A stretch of DNA of 64,000 nt from Sternotherus odoratus (GCA_032164245.1 JAVMKO010000005.1:44792133-44856132); one strand, 5' to 3'. Positions 1 through 11,900 are shown, counted from the stretch's first letter. Notes: generated by a model not told the origin, from the sequence alone. A program made the numbers and translations.

Positions 1-147
1 AGAGATGGCACAACAGGACTGTGCAACGTGACAAACTCTTGCTCTTTGTGGATCCACTCCCAGAGGATGAAGAAGGTGATGGAGAAGAGGGAATAGCCCA
101 ACATGGCTCCTGCCAAGGCAGCCATTGCAGGGACCATTCTGCAAGGT
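1..147 (-). other. unrecognised open stretch, possible partial exon
   Basis: On the minus strand a reading frame runs off the left edge. It starts after a fair splice acceptor (pyrimidine-rich, ending TTGCAG, near 147) and encodes a hydrophobic stretch containing GYSLFSITFFILWEW followed by a charged segment, as in a membrane segment. The opposite strand is also open here and reads as an acidic peptide, so the hydrophobic pattern may only be the antisense of an acid-rich stretch or chance. I do not recognise it in either reading. It does not resemble the RNF123 RING end or GMPPB. Confidence 0.15.
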
Positions 148-2380
148 CCCCTGGACAGGCAGGTGCACACTGAGGGGCCCAATCCCTTCAGCATGCTGCT
201 TGGCCTTGGGAACACTCTGCCTGCGCAAGGCCCAGAGCCTCTACCCAGCCTGTCCATTGGCCTTGGAGTCTTCTGTCCTAGTGCCACATAGCTAAATCCC
301 TTCACCCCTCAGCCTAGAAGCTCTAGGCCCTTGTCGCTCTCCCCTCGGGCCCTAACACGAGCAAGCTCTAAGGCATGCCATCACCCTCCCTCAGCGGGCC
401 GTGGCAGGGCCTTGGCACACAGCAGAAGAGGGGACAAAGTCCCAGGCTGATTTTAAGTGCTTACACTCTTCACACACCGGTTGTGCTGCATGGACAGAGC
501 CCAAGTCTGACGGCATCCACGTAACATAACACACCAGAGCCTGCTGCTAGCCCTTGTGTGGCACTAAAGCAGACATCAGGGCCCCCAAGCCTATGGACAC
601 TGGGGACAGGTGCCTGTATCCTATCCTTAGGGCACATGTGCAGAGCGCTCCCTGCCATGCTGACACCCCAGGGGGAGGCTACCCCTTGCTGCGAGCTAAC
701 AGCCCTCACATCTAGCAGCTGCAGCAGCAGCAAAATTAGCCATTTGCCGCCCTAATGGAAACCAGTCACCAGTCTTGAGTTCCACGCCTCCAATAAAGCA
801 GCCCAGTTGGGCAGCATTACACTCCTGTACCTGGTGCTTTTGCCTGCCCCAGCCAGCCTCTGCTCACAGCTAGTGCCCATCACTGCAGAGATGCAGGGAT
901 ACTCACACACAGCACCCTACTGCCCACCCCCCACATGCAGGAGAGAGGTAGCCCCATCACAAGCACTCCCAGCCCACCTGCCCCATTCTGACCCTTTGCC
1001 CCTAGGGTAAAGTAGTGACTGCTCCTAGGCCCAGCAACACAGTCACAACACTGACTCTACAATGGCACCTCCAGTGCACAGAGAGCTGACAGGCAATGGG
1101 GGGCGCCAGGCTGGGCAGCATGAAAGGCAGGTTCTTCTCCCACCACCTCATCTAGGAATGAGCGAGGGAAGCAAGACACATAACTGACCAAAGAGAGCGG
1201 GGGAGAGGGGGTTGATTTAAAAGACCATGAGTCCCGCTGGTCTTGTCGGGTCTATTTCTCTCTCTCCCACTCTGTCCTCCAAAACAGGACCCTCCTCCCC
1301 TTCAGGGCTCAGACACACCAACATGCTTCAGTTCTTTCTCAAGGCACAAGGCAAATGCCATGGGCTGGACCCAGTCCTACAGCAGCAAACAGCCTTACAC
1401 ACACCATGAGAAGAACGAGAAGTGGGCGCCAAGCAGCAGGGAAAGGGCTGTTCTGTAAGCCAGAGTGGAGCTAGGAGAGGGCCCATACCCCGGCACGGCT
1501 GTTGGAACAGAGGGAGAAGGACACACAATGCAGGAGGCTGGTCTGTGGAGCAGTCACCAACAAACTGATTCAAAGGCCAGGGCTCCCAGGGATTGCTGGG
1601 AATTGCTAGACACCCTCTGCAGAGTCTGCATCTGGCCCAAACCCTGCTGGAGTACACTCAGAGATGCAGCACACTGCTGTGCTAAAGAGGGGAAACAGCT
1701 GCCAAGCCCCTCTTCCACCTCCCCGCCCCCACTCTGTTCTGCTGTCCCTGGGGAGGGTGCAACACAGAGGATATCCTGGCTGCTCCCATTATCCCAGCAT
1801 GTGAGTGGCCTGAGCTCAGGAGCCATGTCTGCCAGAGGATAGCAGTCACTGCTGCTTGTGGCACAGTGGGGACTGTTTCAAATCAGCACCAGGGGCTCGA
1901 CAGACAACTGGGGCTAGAGGACTAGGCACAGTGCTGGGCTCTAGTCTGAGTCCACTGCAGACATAGGTCTTAGGCAAGTCATGCCTCATCTGTATGCCTC
2001 AGTTTCCCCATAAGTGAACTGGTGAGGACACCGAATCCCCTCCCAGGGCGACAGCAGAGCACTGGACTGGCAGTGCCATTCTGTCCCTCTCTCTGCCACT
2101 GACCCGCTGTGACCTCGGGCAAGTCCCTTCCCTCTGGAGTGCTCATTCCCCACCACACTGTCCGTGCAGTGCCTTGCACGGAGGTGGGGGTGGGTCACCC
2201 CACAGCAAGGGACAGTGGCCCCTGGGAATTAGTGACCAAAAAGCATTGCCTGGGCCCCAGGACCAGCAGCGGAGATTCCCCCAGACAGCTGGCTGCTCTG
2301 TTCCCCGCCCCCTCCCCTTGGAAATAAAACCTCCCACTGCAGCTGCTGCAATCGCCCAGTGCTTCGGGGCCCTCTAGCAC
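148..2380. other. no gene recognised
   Basis: Moderately GC-rich DNA with only short open frames on both strands, none with recognisable protein content. It lies upstream of AMIGO3. No RNF123 C-terminal (RING) exon could be seen on the minus strand. Confidence 0.5.
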
Positions 2381-2700
2381 TAGCCTTCCCAGGGCTGTGC
2401 TGCCCACTAGTGGCCCGATGGGAGAACAACGCGCCATTCAGAAATTTCCTCCTTCCTCGCCTCCCACCCCCTGCTACGCGAACCAATCGACTCGCCCCTG
2501 CCCGCCAGACTCCGCCCCCGTCCTTGCCAGCTGCTGGTAAATACCGGCCGCAGCGGCGGTCGGGCGTGACTCCGCCGGGACTCGGGGAAGGGCACGACCC
2601 AGCCCCCCCTCGCTGCTGGGTCGCCCGCAGTTGGGCTCCCGGCCGGGGCGTGCCACAAGGCTCAGCCAGGAGGCGAGCACTGACTCATGGAAACTCTGGG
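2380..2700 (+). promoter_or_regulatory. putative AMIGO3 promoter, CpG-rich
   Basis: A CpG-dense stretch about 370-690 bases before the AMIGO3 start codon, in contrast to the CpG-poor flanks. It contains a CCAAT box (2483-2487), a GC box (CCGCCC core within 2512-2519) and a perfect AP-1/TRE heptamer TGACTCA (2681-2687). No TATA box is evident, as expected for a CpG-island promoter. Start-site position is inferred. A further exon with a 5' UTR intron is possible because acceptor-like sequence lies near 2940-2956. Confidence 0.5.
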
Positions 2701-3030
2701 CTCCAGGGACCCCGGCTCAGAGGGACTCGGATGTTCTCAGGAGGTGCCAGCAGCTCTGAAGCCAGACCCTGGCTTGCATCTACCCCTCTGCCAGGGCCCA
2801 GGAGAGGCTGCCCTAAGCCCTAGTGAAGCAGGACGGAGCTGCTTTCTTTTTAAGCCTTGGACTCTTCTCCTGCCTGTGTGTCCCGGACTGTCAAAGAATT
2901 GCCTGGCGGCCGAGAACACCCATCAATAGCTCTCCTTGCTGAGCAGTGCTTCCTAGGGAGCTGACACTGCAGTGTGCTCGCTCCAACTCTGGCTGGCAAG
3001 CCTTTGCTCACCCTGGGATAGCGCCTCTCC

Positions 3031-3069
3031 ATGCTGCTGGGTGCTCAGCAGGACCTTACGGCCACATGA
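3031..3069 (+). promoter_or_regulatory. short upstream ORF overlapping the AMIGO3 start
   Basis: An out-of-frame ATG at 3031 opens 12 codons and ends at TGA 3067-3069. That stop overlaps the AMIGO3 start codon at 3066 (the bases read ATGATG). The context of the upstream ATG is weak (T at -3). Such an overlap could permit termination-reinitiation or lower translation. This is inference from position only. Confidence 0.3.
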
Positions 3070-4595
3070 TGAACACACAAGTATTGGCCCACACTCTCTG
3101 GAACTGCCTGGGAAAGCTGCTAGTGATCCTAGAGCTGTGTGTTCAAGGAAACTTCTTAAACACCTCAGCCATCCCCCACAGATGCCCCCATGTTTGCATA
3201 TGCACCTCAGACCTTCTGAGCTGTGCCAGGCAAGGTCTCCAGCAGGTGCCAGTTGTACTGCCTCCCACAGCTACCACCTTGGATCTCAGCCACAATGCCC
3301 TCTTCCAGCTTCACAACCGTTGGCTGGAGGCCCTACCACGCCTCCAGGCCCTCCGCATCAGTCACAATCGCATCACGGACCTCTCACCACAGGCGTTCCA
3401 CAATGCTACAGACCTGAGACACCTGGACATGTCCTCCAATTACCTGCATGCTGTTGAGAAGCACTACTTCGAAGAGCTGGTGCACCTAGAGGAGCTTCTA
3501 CTCTACAACAACTGGATTATACAGGTAGATGAACAAGCCTTCCTCAGGCTAAGCAGCTTGCAGAAGGTCTACCTAAGTTGGAATAACCTAACCCAATTCC
3601 CCTTCAGGTCCATGCAGGGGCTTAGGCACCCTAACCTGACGACTCTGGACCTCTCCACCAATAACCTGAGCAGAATCCCCATTGAGGAGGTCACAGCTTT
3701 GCCTGTGTACATCAGAAATGGCTTGTATCTGCACAACAATCCAGTGCGATGTGACTGCTCACTCTACCAGATGTTCAAGCAGTGGCAGCAGCGGCGCCTC
3801 AGCTCGGTGCAGGATTTCCTAGAGGAACACACATGTATGGCATTTGACAACATGGCACGATCCTTAGTCAGGTTCCTCAAGTACAACAAGATCTTTGAGA
3901 ACTGTTCCCTGAGCCAGGGTTCCCCTCGTACCTCAGACGTGCATGCCACAGTTCTCGTAGGAGAGACTCTGCTAATCAACTGCAACATGAGCACGCATGA
4001 CACATCTGCCACCTACATGTGGATCTCACCCCGCCACGAGCCCATCATGCACCCCGGCAACGGCAATCGCACACTTGAAGTTTACCATAACGGGAGCCTG
4101 AAGATCATTGCAGCCAAGCCATGGCACTCGGGGGTATATGTGTGCATGGCTATTGGCAAGCACCACCTGCTCAACAAGACACACGAGGTCAACGTGACCA
4201 TCCACTACCCCATGCTGCATGGGGAGTCCTTCAGCACCGGCCTCACAACCCTCCTTGGGTGTGTAGTGAGCCTCGTGCTAGTCCTCATGTACCTGTACCT
4301 CACTCCGTGCCACTGCTTCCAGTGCTGCAAGAAAGCCACCGCTCCTAGCCCTCCCCAGGAATGCAGTGCTCAATCCTCCATCCTGAGCACTACCCCCCCA
4401 GCTCCAGATGGCCCCAGCCAGAAGATCAGCACTAGCAAGCACGTGGTGTTCCTTGAGCCCATCAAGGAAGCGCACAATGGTAAGTTCAGGCTGGCTGCCA
4501 GCGAGGACGACACCAAGAATCCCAAGCTCCTGCAGCTCAAGTTGGACTCAGAATCCATTAGTTCCATCTTCTCAGATACTCCCATCATGTCCTAG
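3066..4595 (+). CDS. AMIGO3: AMIGO3, LRR-Ig transmembrane cell-adhesion protein
   Basis: Single-exon CDS of 509 residues (human AMIGO3 is about 504). The frame is open upstream but has no ATG before the double ATG at 3066/3069; the second has A at -3. A hydrophobic signal segment covers residues 10-30. The LRRNT cysteines are C40, C44, C46 and C53, and LRRs run about 65-215. The LRRCT includes NGLYLHNNP and C229, C231, C257 and C280. One Ig domain has its cysteine pair at C306/C360 with DxGVYxC-like HSGVYVC, and the transmembrane helix is about 393-412. The cytoplasmic tail has the family motifs SSILSTTPP and HVVFLEP and ends SDTPIMS. The tail and the location opposite RNF123 favour AMIGO3 over AMIGO1 or AMIGO2. 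AMIGO proteins are neuronal type I adhesion molecules that bind each other; AMIGO3 can act as a Nogo-receptor co-receptor. Confidence 0.95.
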   Translation: MMNTQVLAHTLWNCLGKLLVILELCVQGNFLNTSAIPHRCPHVCICTSDLLSCARQGLQQVPVVLPPTATTLDLSHNALFQLHNRWLEALPRLQALRISHNRITDLSPQAFHNATDLRHLDMSSNYLHAVEKHYFEELVHLEELLLYNNWIIQVDEQAFLRLSSLQKVYLSWNNLTQFPFRSMQGLRHPNLTTLDLSTNNLSRIPIEEVTALPVYIRNGLYLHNNPVRCDCSLYQMFKQWQQRRLSSVQDFLEEHTCMAFDNMARSLVRFLKYNKIFENCSLSQGSPRTSDVHATVLVGETLLINCNMSTHDTSATYMWISPRHEPIMHPGNGNRTLEVYHNGSLKIIAAKPWHSGVYVCMAIGKHHLLNKTHEVNVTIHYPMLHGESFSTGLTTLLGCVVSLVLVLMYLYLTPCHCFQCCKKATAPSPPQECSAQSSILSTTPPAPDGPSQKISTSKHVVFLEPIKEAHNGKFRLAASEDDTKNPKLLQLKLDSESISSIFSDTPIMS

Positions 4596-5720
4596 GAGGT
4601 AGGCGGGCTGGGGACCAGAAATGGGGGGCAGTCTCCCAAGAGACAAAATTGGTGTGTATGGGGTCGCTAGCAGCCAATGCTGGGGTGGGAGAAAGGGGCA
4701 CCATGCTGAGATGCAATCTGCCATGCAGAAGAGCTGCATTTTCTTGTATTTGTTACTCCTAAAGGAGGATTATGATGCATCCTTATCAGGCTCCAGCTAT
4801 TTCTAGGCTCCACTGCCCCGTAAAACAACCCAGGGGAGAGAGATTAGAATAACCCCCATGAATGCAGTCTGATGGCCTCAGCCTCTCCTCTTCATTGTGG
4901 TTAAAGGCAGGCAGGTCACCCCAAAAACAAAGCTAGCTTTTAGAGATCAAATGCTCTTTGAAGGATCACAAGTGACTGCATCCTGTTCTGCACCACCCAC
5001 TTTGGTGTAGTAGAGGGTTCTCCTCACTTTAGATTGTTGGCAATGGAACAGGGACAATTTCTTCTGAGTGCTGTCCAGTGGCTGGTTCAAGAGAAGCCCA
5101 TTGGGTAGCTTCTGGCTCTCCTGCCTGGCTAGAATTGCAGCTTTGACCTTCAGGATAATGCACACTGACTAATATCCTTATAGATTTGTCTTTCTAGAAT
5201 GTTCTAGTGATGGCACAAGACTGGGCAACCCTTCTGCCTCCCCTTACCCTCTTCCCCCCCTCCCCCCCCATTCACATGTCTAACACTGGGAAACATGCAT
5301 GGATAAGCCCTCCACTTCCAACCAGCCCTGGACTTCCTTGAATAGTGCACTGCAGGGTTCAGCACTCTCCTGGGCAAGGCTGAGCCAGACTTGATCACTT
5401 GCCCTTTGGGCATGTGCAGAGAGCACCATAAGTGCTGGAGACTGTCAACTAGACTTCTGCTTGACCTAGCTTAGTGAGTTATTTGTAATTAAAACAAAGC
5501 CACATGGCCAGCCCAGTGTACTGGGCTTCTTTCCTAGTGAGAGCTCTCCTCCAGCCCGTAGTCTCCAATAGCACTGGGGCCATCTGCATTGCTACACTAG
5601 AATCCTGGTAGCTCAGGACAGAAGCACCAGCAAACAAGCCAGTGTGGGCTATATGCCCTAGAGGAGGAGAGCAGCATGCTCCATCCCCCAGAGCACCGGG
5701 GTAAGGAGGACATTCTCCTG
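4596..5720 (+). other. probable AMIGO3 3' UTR, no further gene
   Basis: The DNA following the AMIGO3 stop has no recognisable coding content. It probably carries the 3' UTR. No convincing AATAAA lies within the first kilobase; the nearest clear one is at 6297-6302. Confidence 0.4.
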
Positions 5721-5843
5721 TAGGGTGACCAGATGTCCTGATTTTATAGGGACAGTCCTGATTTTGGGGTCTTTTTCTTATAGAAGCTCCTATTACCCTC
5801 ACCCCCTGTCCCAATTTTTCACATTTGCTGTCTGGTCACCCTA
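5721..5843. mobile_element. mariner-type MITE with TA-ended inverted repeats
   Basis: A 123 bp element whose ends are inverted: TAGGGTGACCAGA at the left and its complement at the right, bounded by TA on each side as in Tc1/mariner insertions. The interior has no coding capacity. The element at 59031-60079 has the related end TAGGCTGACCATA. Confidence 0.75.
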
Positions 5844-8800
5844 GTCTCCTGGCACAGGCTGATGCTGCCTACTACATACAACTAACCCACTGTCAGCTCC
5901 TTCAACCTAGATTTAGGTAAGTGCTGCCTCGTTTGTGTGTGGTCCTAGCGAGGACAGTAATTTCACTGGGATCCTCACTAGACAAAGCCATCCAGCGAAG
6001 TAAACAATGCAATTACTCCTCTCCTCTGCCACATAAAAGCAGCTGTAAGCAGTTGAGTTCAGGAATGTAATAGATGATGATTGCGCATAGTGTGATATTC
6101 ATGACACAACCCTGCACTGCTCCATACTTCCCCCGTAACAGAGAAGGAGCAGTTCCTACACACACTTGGGCACTCTCTCCTTGAGCAGGGCAGACCCGCT
6201 ACTAGGCTGTTGAGGTAACAACCCAATAGTGCATCCAGGATTGGGACTAAAACCACCTCTCACTTTCTTGCACCATAAATTCTCTAGTTACATTGGAATA
6301 AAAAATGCCTATTTTTTTTTAACTCAACCCAGTCCAAGAGTCTCTTTGCCCTTTTGTGGGGCATGGAATGTTCCCACTGCCCTTGGTATCTGGCAGGAGG
6401 ACAGACCTCTTCACCCAGGACCTCTGCCCCCATCCTGTCCTAACAGAGGGGCTGGCATTCCTGTTGTCCCTGCACAGGGGGACAGGCCATCACTCTCTGA
6501 CAGCAGCCTCAACATCTGTCCAGGTGCTGCCATCAGACGAGATTTGGGTTCACCTCCAAGCGGCAGGGGTGTCAGTGGACAAAGCCAGAGCTGTTCAGAA
6601 GCGAGCCCACTGGATGAGCAGCACACAGACAGGCGCCAGCCAGGTTACCAGAGCATGGCTCTCCAGAGCAGAGACTATGTGAATGGAACCCCTGCTGCAC
6701 TGGCCAGTCCTAGGAGGTTCATGGAGTGTTATGCAGAGCAGGAACAACGTTCTCCACAGCAGGCTCCAGCAGCCTGTCTCTCCATGGATTGTGATGACAC
6801 GCCCAGGCATTCAGCGAGCTGCATTAAGTGCCCATGCAGAGGTGCAACAACCTTGCACAGCTAACAGAACTGTGCTGGATGCGGGTACCCTGGGGCTGCA
6901 GGCACAGGAGCCAGTGCTGGCCTACCTGGCCACCCAGCTGAAAGCAGCAGCAGCACATCCCAGAGTAAACACACCCAACTCAAGCCCGCTGGTCCCAGTG
7001 GGGGCCAGCATAGCCTGTGGGAGAAGCTAATGGAGCTGTGGCTGGGAGCAGCATGAGGGACAGACTCCCACTCTCCCAGAAAGCCCCACATGCAGGGCTG
7101 GCTCCCAGCTCTGCTCCCAGCCTGAACTCTGCAGGCAGGATGGAGCAGCACAGCCACTGGGGGTGGGGTGGGGGTGAGCTCTGGGTCAGGTGCATGATGA
7201 GGGTGAGGGATCCCTCACATACAGCCCCCCAGACTGGCAGTTTCTAACAGTTCTGCCATTGAACACAAACACCCAGATCTCAGGCAGGTCTGCACCACTT
7301 CACACCCCACCGTCACCAGCTGGGCTCTGGTGCCCAGGCCCATGGGCAGGTGCTGTGCAGATGCACAGCAGTTGGGCTGGATCTCAGTGGCTCCAGGATC
7401 TCAGTCCAGCTGCGCGAGAACCTGTATTTGCAGTGAGCAGAGTCAGCCACTCTCTGCAGAGCTGAGAGAGTCCCTGAGGCAGAAGCACAGGGGGATAAGG
7501 GGCGGAGGAGGTACACATCACAGCCCCCTTCATCTGAGAGTGAGGATATAGCCTCTGAGCTACCAACCCCAGCTCTCACCCGCACCCTACCTCTGCAGGA
7601 GGGGAACTCCAACACTACAGAGCCTAGGGAACCTGCCAGGGCAGAGGGGCTGTGCCAGAGGCCCATTAGGGCAGCCCAAGCCCGTGTCCTGGATCACAGC
7701 CCCTGCTGGGATTCAGGACCTAAGGAGGCTGTAGAGAGAGTGGGGGGCAGGATGCAGTACTCATAGCACAGAGACTCATTAAAGCCACTCGGTCTCTTAG
7801 CAGGGATCAGACTAGCAATGAAGATCACAGCCCCGCACCCAGCCTCCCTACCGAGGGCTGGACCCCAGGAATGCACCATCCTCTCTCAGCAAGCACCAGT
7901 CCTAAGGCAACCTGCAGAGCTGCCAAGTCCTGGGCTTCTGGTCTGCCTGCAAACTCCAGCCAAGAGGGCTGCACAAAGTGCTCCTGCTCCAGCCAGAGCC
8001 TTGGAATGGTAATATGACCTCTAGTCCTGGAGGAAGCCTGCAGCTTCCCTTGGGTCCCAAGCTCTGCCCTCCACTGCCCGCACAGCTGTGTGTATCTCAC
8101 CAGCCTACTGAGCATTCCAGGCAGGGCCCTGATCAGTTAGCTGAGAGCAGCTTGCTGAGCCTCCTGGGGAGCTGGCATTTCGGGTCCTACCTGCTAGGTC
8201 ACTATGGTACATTGGGAGCTGCCACCCTGGCCGTGCTCAGGGAGAGCACACAGGCCCACTGAGCCAATGTTGCTGTGTGGGCTGGATCCAAGACACAAAG
8301 GGCTGTGCCCCATTCTGCCTGGCCTTGGGCAGACACCACAGCTCCAGGGCTGTGTACAGCAGTGCAGGGTATCAAACCTGCCGAGTCCACGAAAAGTTCT
8401 GGCAGGCCTGTACTTGCCAGCAAGCTGTCAACGTAGCCTGGATCCCTACTCCTGCCACTCACTAGTCCCAGGTTGGGGGAGAGAGAGGCCTGCACAGCTC
8501 AGCTGGCCAAGTGGCTCTGCACCCACTTGATTAGAGGGATGCCAGCATAGCACAGAGGAGCAGAGAATGGGATGCAGGCACTGGGGCTAACACAGCTCCC
8601 AGTGTCAGTAGGTGTTGGGCACCACGCAATTCACCGGCTCAGCCTTTGGCTGAGCCATGCAGGTCCTGATCTTCACAAAGCACTTACTGCTCTTGCTACA
8701 AGCCACCAAAGTCAAAGGTTGCTGGAGGGAGACTACTGCTGACTAGCATTTAGAGAGCACTTGCCACTCTCTCAGGCCACGACTCAGTAACCTCAGCACC

Positions 8801-8870
8801 ACCAGGGACTAGTCAGGCTAGAGCATCACTCCAAGATCAAGGGAGCAGCCATAGGCGTGCGCAGCACATT
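5844..8870. other. no gene recognised
   Basis: Only short overlapping open frames without recognisable protein content. It lies between the AMIGO3 3' end and the last RNF123 exon found. I checked the minus strand by eye for RNF123 RING-end peptides (CPICYA, QPCGHKSC, MNNKDCFFC types) and saw none. Confidence 0.4.
6297..6302 (+). terminator. candidate AMIGO3 polyadenylation signal
   Basis: An AATAAA hexamer about 1.7 kb after the AMIGO3 stop, followed within 15 bases by a T-rich run. It is the first canonical hexamer noticed on the plus strand after the gene. Assignment is by position only. Confidence 0.25.
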
Positions 8871-9545
8871 TCATTAGGGTATGCACCCTAGCCCTGCCCC
8901 CATCCACTCCCTCCCACTTCCCGCCCCGACTGCCCCCAAACCCCCCCTGCTCCTTTTCCCCTGACTGCCCCCTCCTGAGATCCCTCCCACCCTAACTGCC
9001 CCCCTAGGATCCCATCCCCTACCTGTCCGGACTGCCCTGCCCCCAGACAGACCCCCAGGACTCCCAACTCCCCTGCTCCCACCCCTCTCCACACCCCCTC
9101 CCCCTGGCAGCCCCCCCCCCCGAACTCCCAACCCATCCAACCCCCCCCCCCCAACCTTGCCCCCTGACTGCCCCTTCCAGAGACGCCTCACCCCAATCAC
9201 CCCCAGGACCCCACCCTCTATCCAACCCACCCTGCTCCCTGCCCCCTGACCCCTATCCACCCACCGCCTCCTGGGGACTCCCATGCCCTATCCAACCCCC
9301 CGTGCCCCATCCCCTGAGTGACCCCACAGAACCCTCCTGCTTCACCCCTCCTGAGATCGCCCCACCCTAACTGCCCCCCTAGGACCCCATCCCCTACCTG
9401 TCCCTTGACTGCCCCAACCCTAATCTATACCCCCACCCCCAGAGACCCCCAGGACTTCCGACCCCCAGGACTTACAACCCCCCCTGCTCCCACCCCTCTC
9501 CACACCCCCTCCCCCTGACAGCCCCCCTCCAGAACTCCCCCCCCC
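8871..9545. repeat. C-rich interspersed repeat, hAT-MITE-like interior
   Basis: About 670 bp dominated by phrases of the ACTGCCCCC and GACTGCCCC type separated by AGGACCC or GAGATCC. The same phrases fill the interiors of the hAT-type MITEs at 35571-36171, 37213-38044 and 51239 onward. The characteristic GGGGTGGGCAAAC termini are absent, so this is either a related family with different ends or a fragment. A long glycine-rich frame on the minus strand is a composition artefact. Confidence 0.55.
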
Positions 9546-10433
9546 CAGTTCAGAGGGGTGAAGCACTGGGACTCATGCCCCAGCCAAACAAGCCCCCGGT
9601 TCTCTTTGCAGAGAATGCTCCCCACACTAGAACACCGGTAGTTAGATCCATCCCTTTCTGCCTTCCCCCTCTGGAAAGCATTGGGAAGTCATGTGGTAAC
9701 AACCTCCCAGTGAGGGCTGTATAATGAGCGGTAGGACAGGTGTGATAGGAGAGCTGTGACTCACTACAATTAACACTGGCGTGATCCGAGGTATTAAGTA
9801 CTGCAGAGCCCACTCTGTCCAGCCCTGAAATAGGAGGACATGCAGATCCTCTCATCGACTCTGCCTGGGAAAAGCTCCTCTCTTGGCTCCAGGGGGCTCA
9901 CGCCACCAGAGAAGGTCTAATGAGATGCCTTGTTGCTTCCTGCCCCATGGCAATGAGTTGCTGAGGTAACTGACCTCCTCTCTGATGCTACACTCAGACA
10001 CCAGCTGAGTGTGCCTGGCTCCGGGAACCCTCCTGTGAGGCACCTTCTGAACTCTCCTCTCTCGGACACTGCACCACCACCAGCTCAGGGCAATTCAGTC
10101 ATGGGAGCGGGCTCCAGGCCCCTGTACTCAAAGAGGAGCCAAAGCATGGGCCAGAGTGCAATAGCAACTCATCGAGTATTCCAGCCCTGAGCTATGAAAC
10201 AGGAGAGTGCCAGCCCAGGAATCTCCCTCATAGACAGGAGAGTGCAGGGTTTTAAGGATCAAACAACAGGCAAACAAAATCACGCAGCGATAGAAGAGTA
10301 CTATAAGGTCGCTCTGGGCCTGGCCAGGACTAGCCTAGCCATAAATGCCCCAAGCAACAGGGCTCCAATCCAGCCCCGGGGGAGATGTTTTCCTGACTAA
10401 ACAAGCCACAGTGGAAGGAACTTACCCTGATAT
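9546..10433. other. no gene recognised
   Basis: Unremarkable sequence without recognisable coding content or repeat structure. Confidence 0.4.
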
Positions 10434-11465
10434 TTTCAGGGAACACAGGAATTGCCAAATGGGATCAGAGCTGAGGTCCATTCTGCCCAGTTTCCTGTCT
10501 GCAACAGTGCCCAGCCCCAGGTACTTCAGAGGAAGGTGTAAGAACCCACAGTAGCAGACTGGGAACAATCTACTCCAAAGACATTCTCATCCTGATCTCT
10601 ACTAGCTGAGGACTACTTAAACCCTGCTACAGGAGGGTTACCTCCCTTCCACTACTCTCAATAGCACTCTCTATGACAGTTCTGGATATTTTGCTTACCT
10701 CTATCACTGTCTAATTCTCTACTGAACCTTTCCAAGTTCTTGGCCTCAACAATGTCCAGTGGCAGAGAATTCCACAGGTCAGTTACACATTGTGTGAGCA
10801 AGTGTTTCCTTTGATCAGGTTTTGAATTGAATTGAACTGAATTGAATGTCCCCTTGTTCATGCACTATGCCATGCTCTTGATGTCCCTCAGACTAGTCAG
10901 TATTTGATAGACTACCATGTCTCCTCTCTAAGATAACAATCCCCATCTTCTCAACCACTCTTCATACGAGAGTTTCTCCAAGTCCTGAGTCTTGCCCATC
11001 GCCCCTCTCTGGGCCCCTCTAATTCTGCGCTATCCTTTCAGAGATGGAGTGCCCAGTGCTGCACAGGATCCAGACGAGGCCACGCCAGAATTAGAACGTT
11101 CTCTGCCACATTCCTTAATGCAGCTGAACACACCTTGCTCTTCTGACCGTAGCTGCCCATTGAGCAGAGATCTCCATGGCGCTCTCTCTAGTGACGCCCA
11201 GCTACCATCCCTGAGCTGACAGTTAAGTCAAGCCTGCTAGAAATAACCCCTCCAGTATATGTTACTTTGCATTCAGCACACTGAGTATAGTTTGCCACTG
11301 GGCTGCCCGTTCCTGTAGATTGTTTCGGTCCCTCCAGACCTGACTAACAAAGAACTGGGCCATCTCCAAGTTTAACCACCTCACTGCATCCCCCTCCTGG
11401 TTCCCACTGGTAAACAGCCCCTTCTGTAATCAATACCTCTCTGGGGATTTCCCTGATTGCATCAT
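10434..11465 (-). mobile_element. CR1 LINE fragment, old copy
   Basis: It matches the reverse complement of sauropsid CR1 3' regions. Landmarks on the plus strand are CAGAGAATTCCACAGGTCAG near 10763, the phrase TACTTTGCATTCA near 11261, and CCACCTCACTG near 11376. On the minus strand a remnant of the CR1 product reads TDLWNSLPLDIVEAKNLERF (10658-10861). It is strongly diverged and has no intact frame. Confidence 0.75.
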
Positions 11466-11826
11466 GCTAGCCCAACTCCCCACCCCTGCAGAGACAACAC
11501 CTGCCAGCTGGCTGAGGAGCACTGTGCTATAGCTAATGAAGCAGGTTTGTATGTTCTGCCCTCAAATCGCTCCCTCCTTGTGGGGCACAGAGGAGAATGA
11601 ACACAGCGTTCCATGTATGAGCTGCTGCCTCCATGCGGGGACGTGGGGGGCGGGGAATAACAGTCACTGCATTTTCCTCACTGCCCTGCCGCATGGCAAG
11701 CTCCTGTCTGATCTGACGGCCCCTGCTCCCAAGGGCATCTGGACACTCCTGCTCCAATGATGAGGTTCAACTCAGATGTGCACTGTTCAGGGGTTGGGCC
11801 GGGGGGAGGTGCTTGCCTCACTGCTT

Positions 11827-11900
11827 GGAATCTGATGCTTAACCTTCAAGCATTAGCAGTATCCATGGTCGGGGTTGCTGTTCACCTTTCTTTCTGACAG
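11827..11900 (+). repeat. left arm of a 74 bp inverted repeat
   Basis: This 74 bp segment, from GGAATCTGATGC to TTTCTGACAG, is the inverted counterpart of 12618-12691. By hand alignment 68 of 74 positions agree with no gap. The arms enclose 717 bp. The arrangement suggests either a DNA transposon with subterminal inverted repeats or an inverted duplication. No transposase frame is seen between the arms. Confidence 0.85.

Noticed and set aside
2946..3065. 40-codon N-terminal extension of AMIGO3
   Set aside because: The frame is open but starts with GTG. The first in-frame ATG is at 3066, and it gives the expected signal peptide and family length.
10658..10861. Independent 67-codon gene on the minus strand
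   Set aside because: The DLWNSLP peptide belongs to the tail of the CR1 LINE product inside a CR1 fragment.
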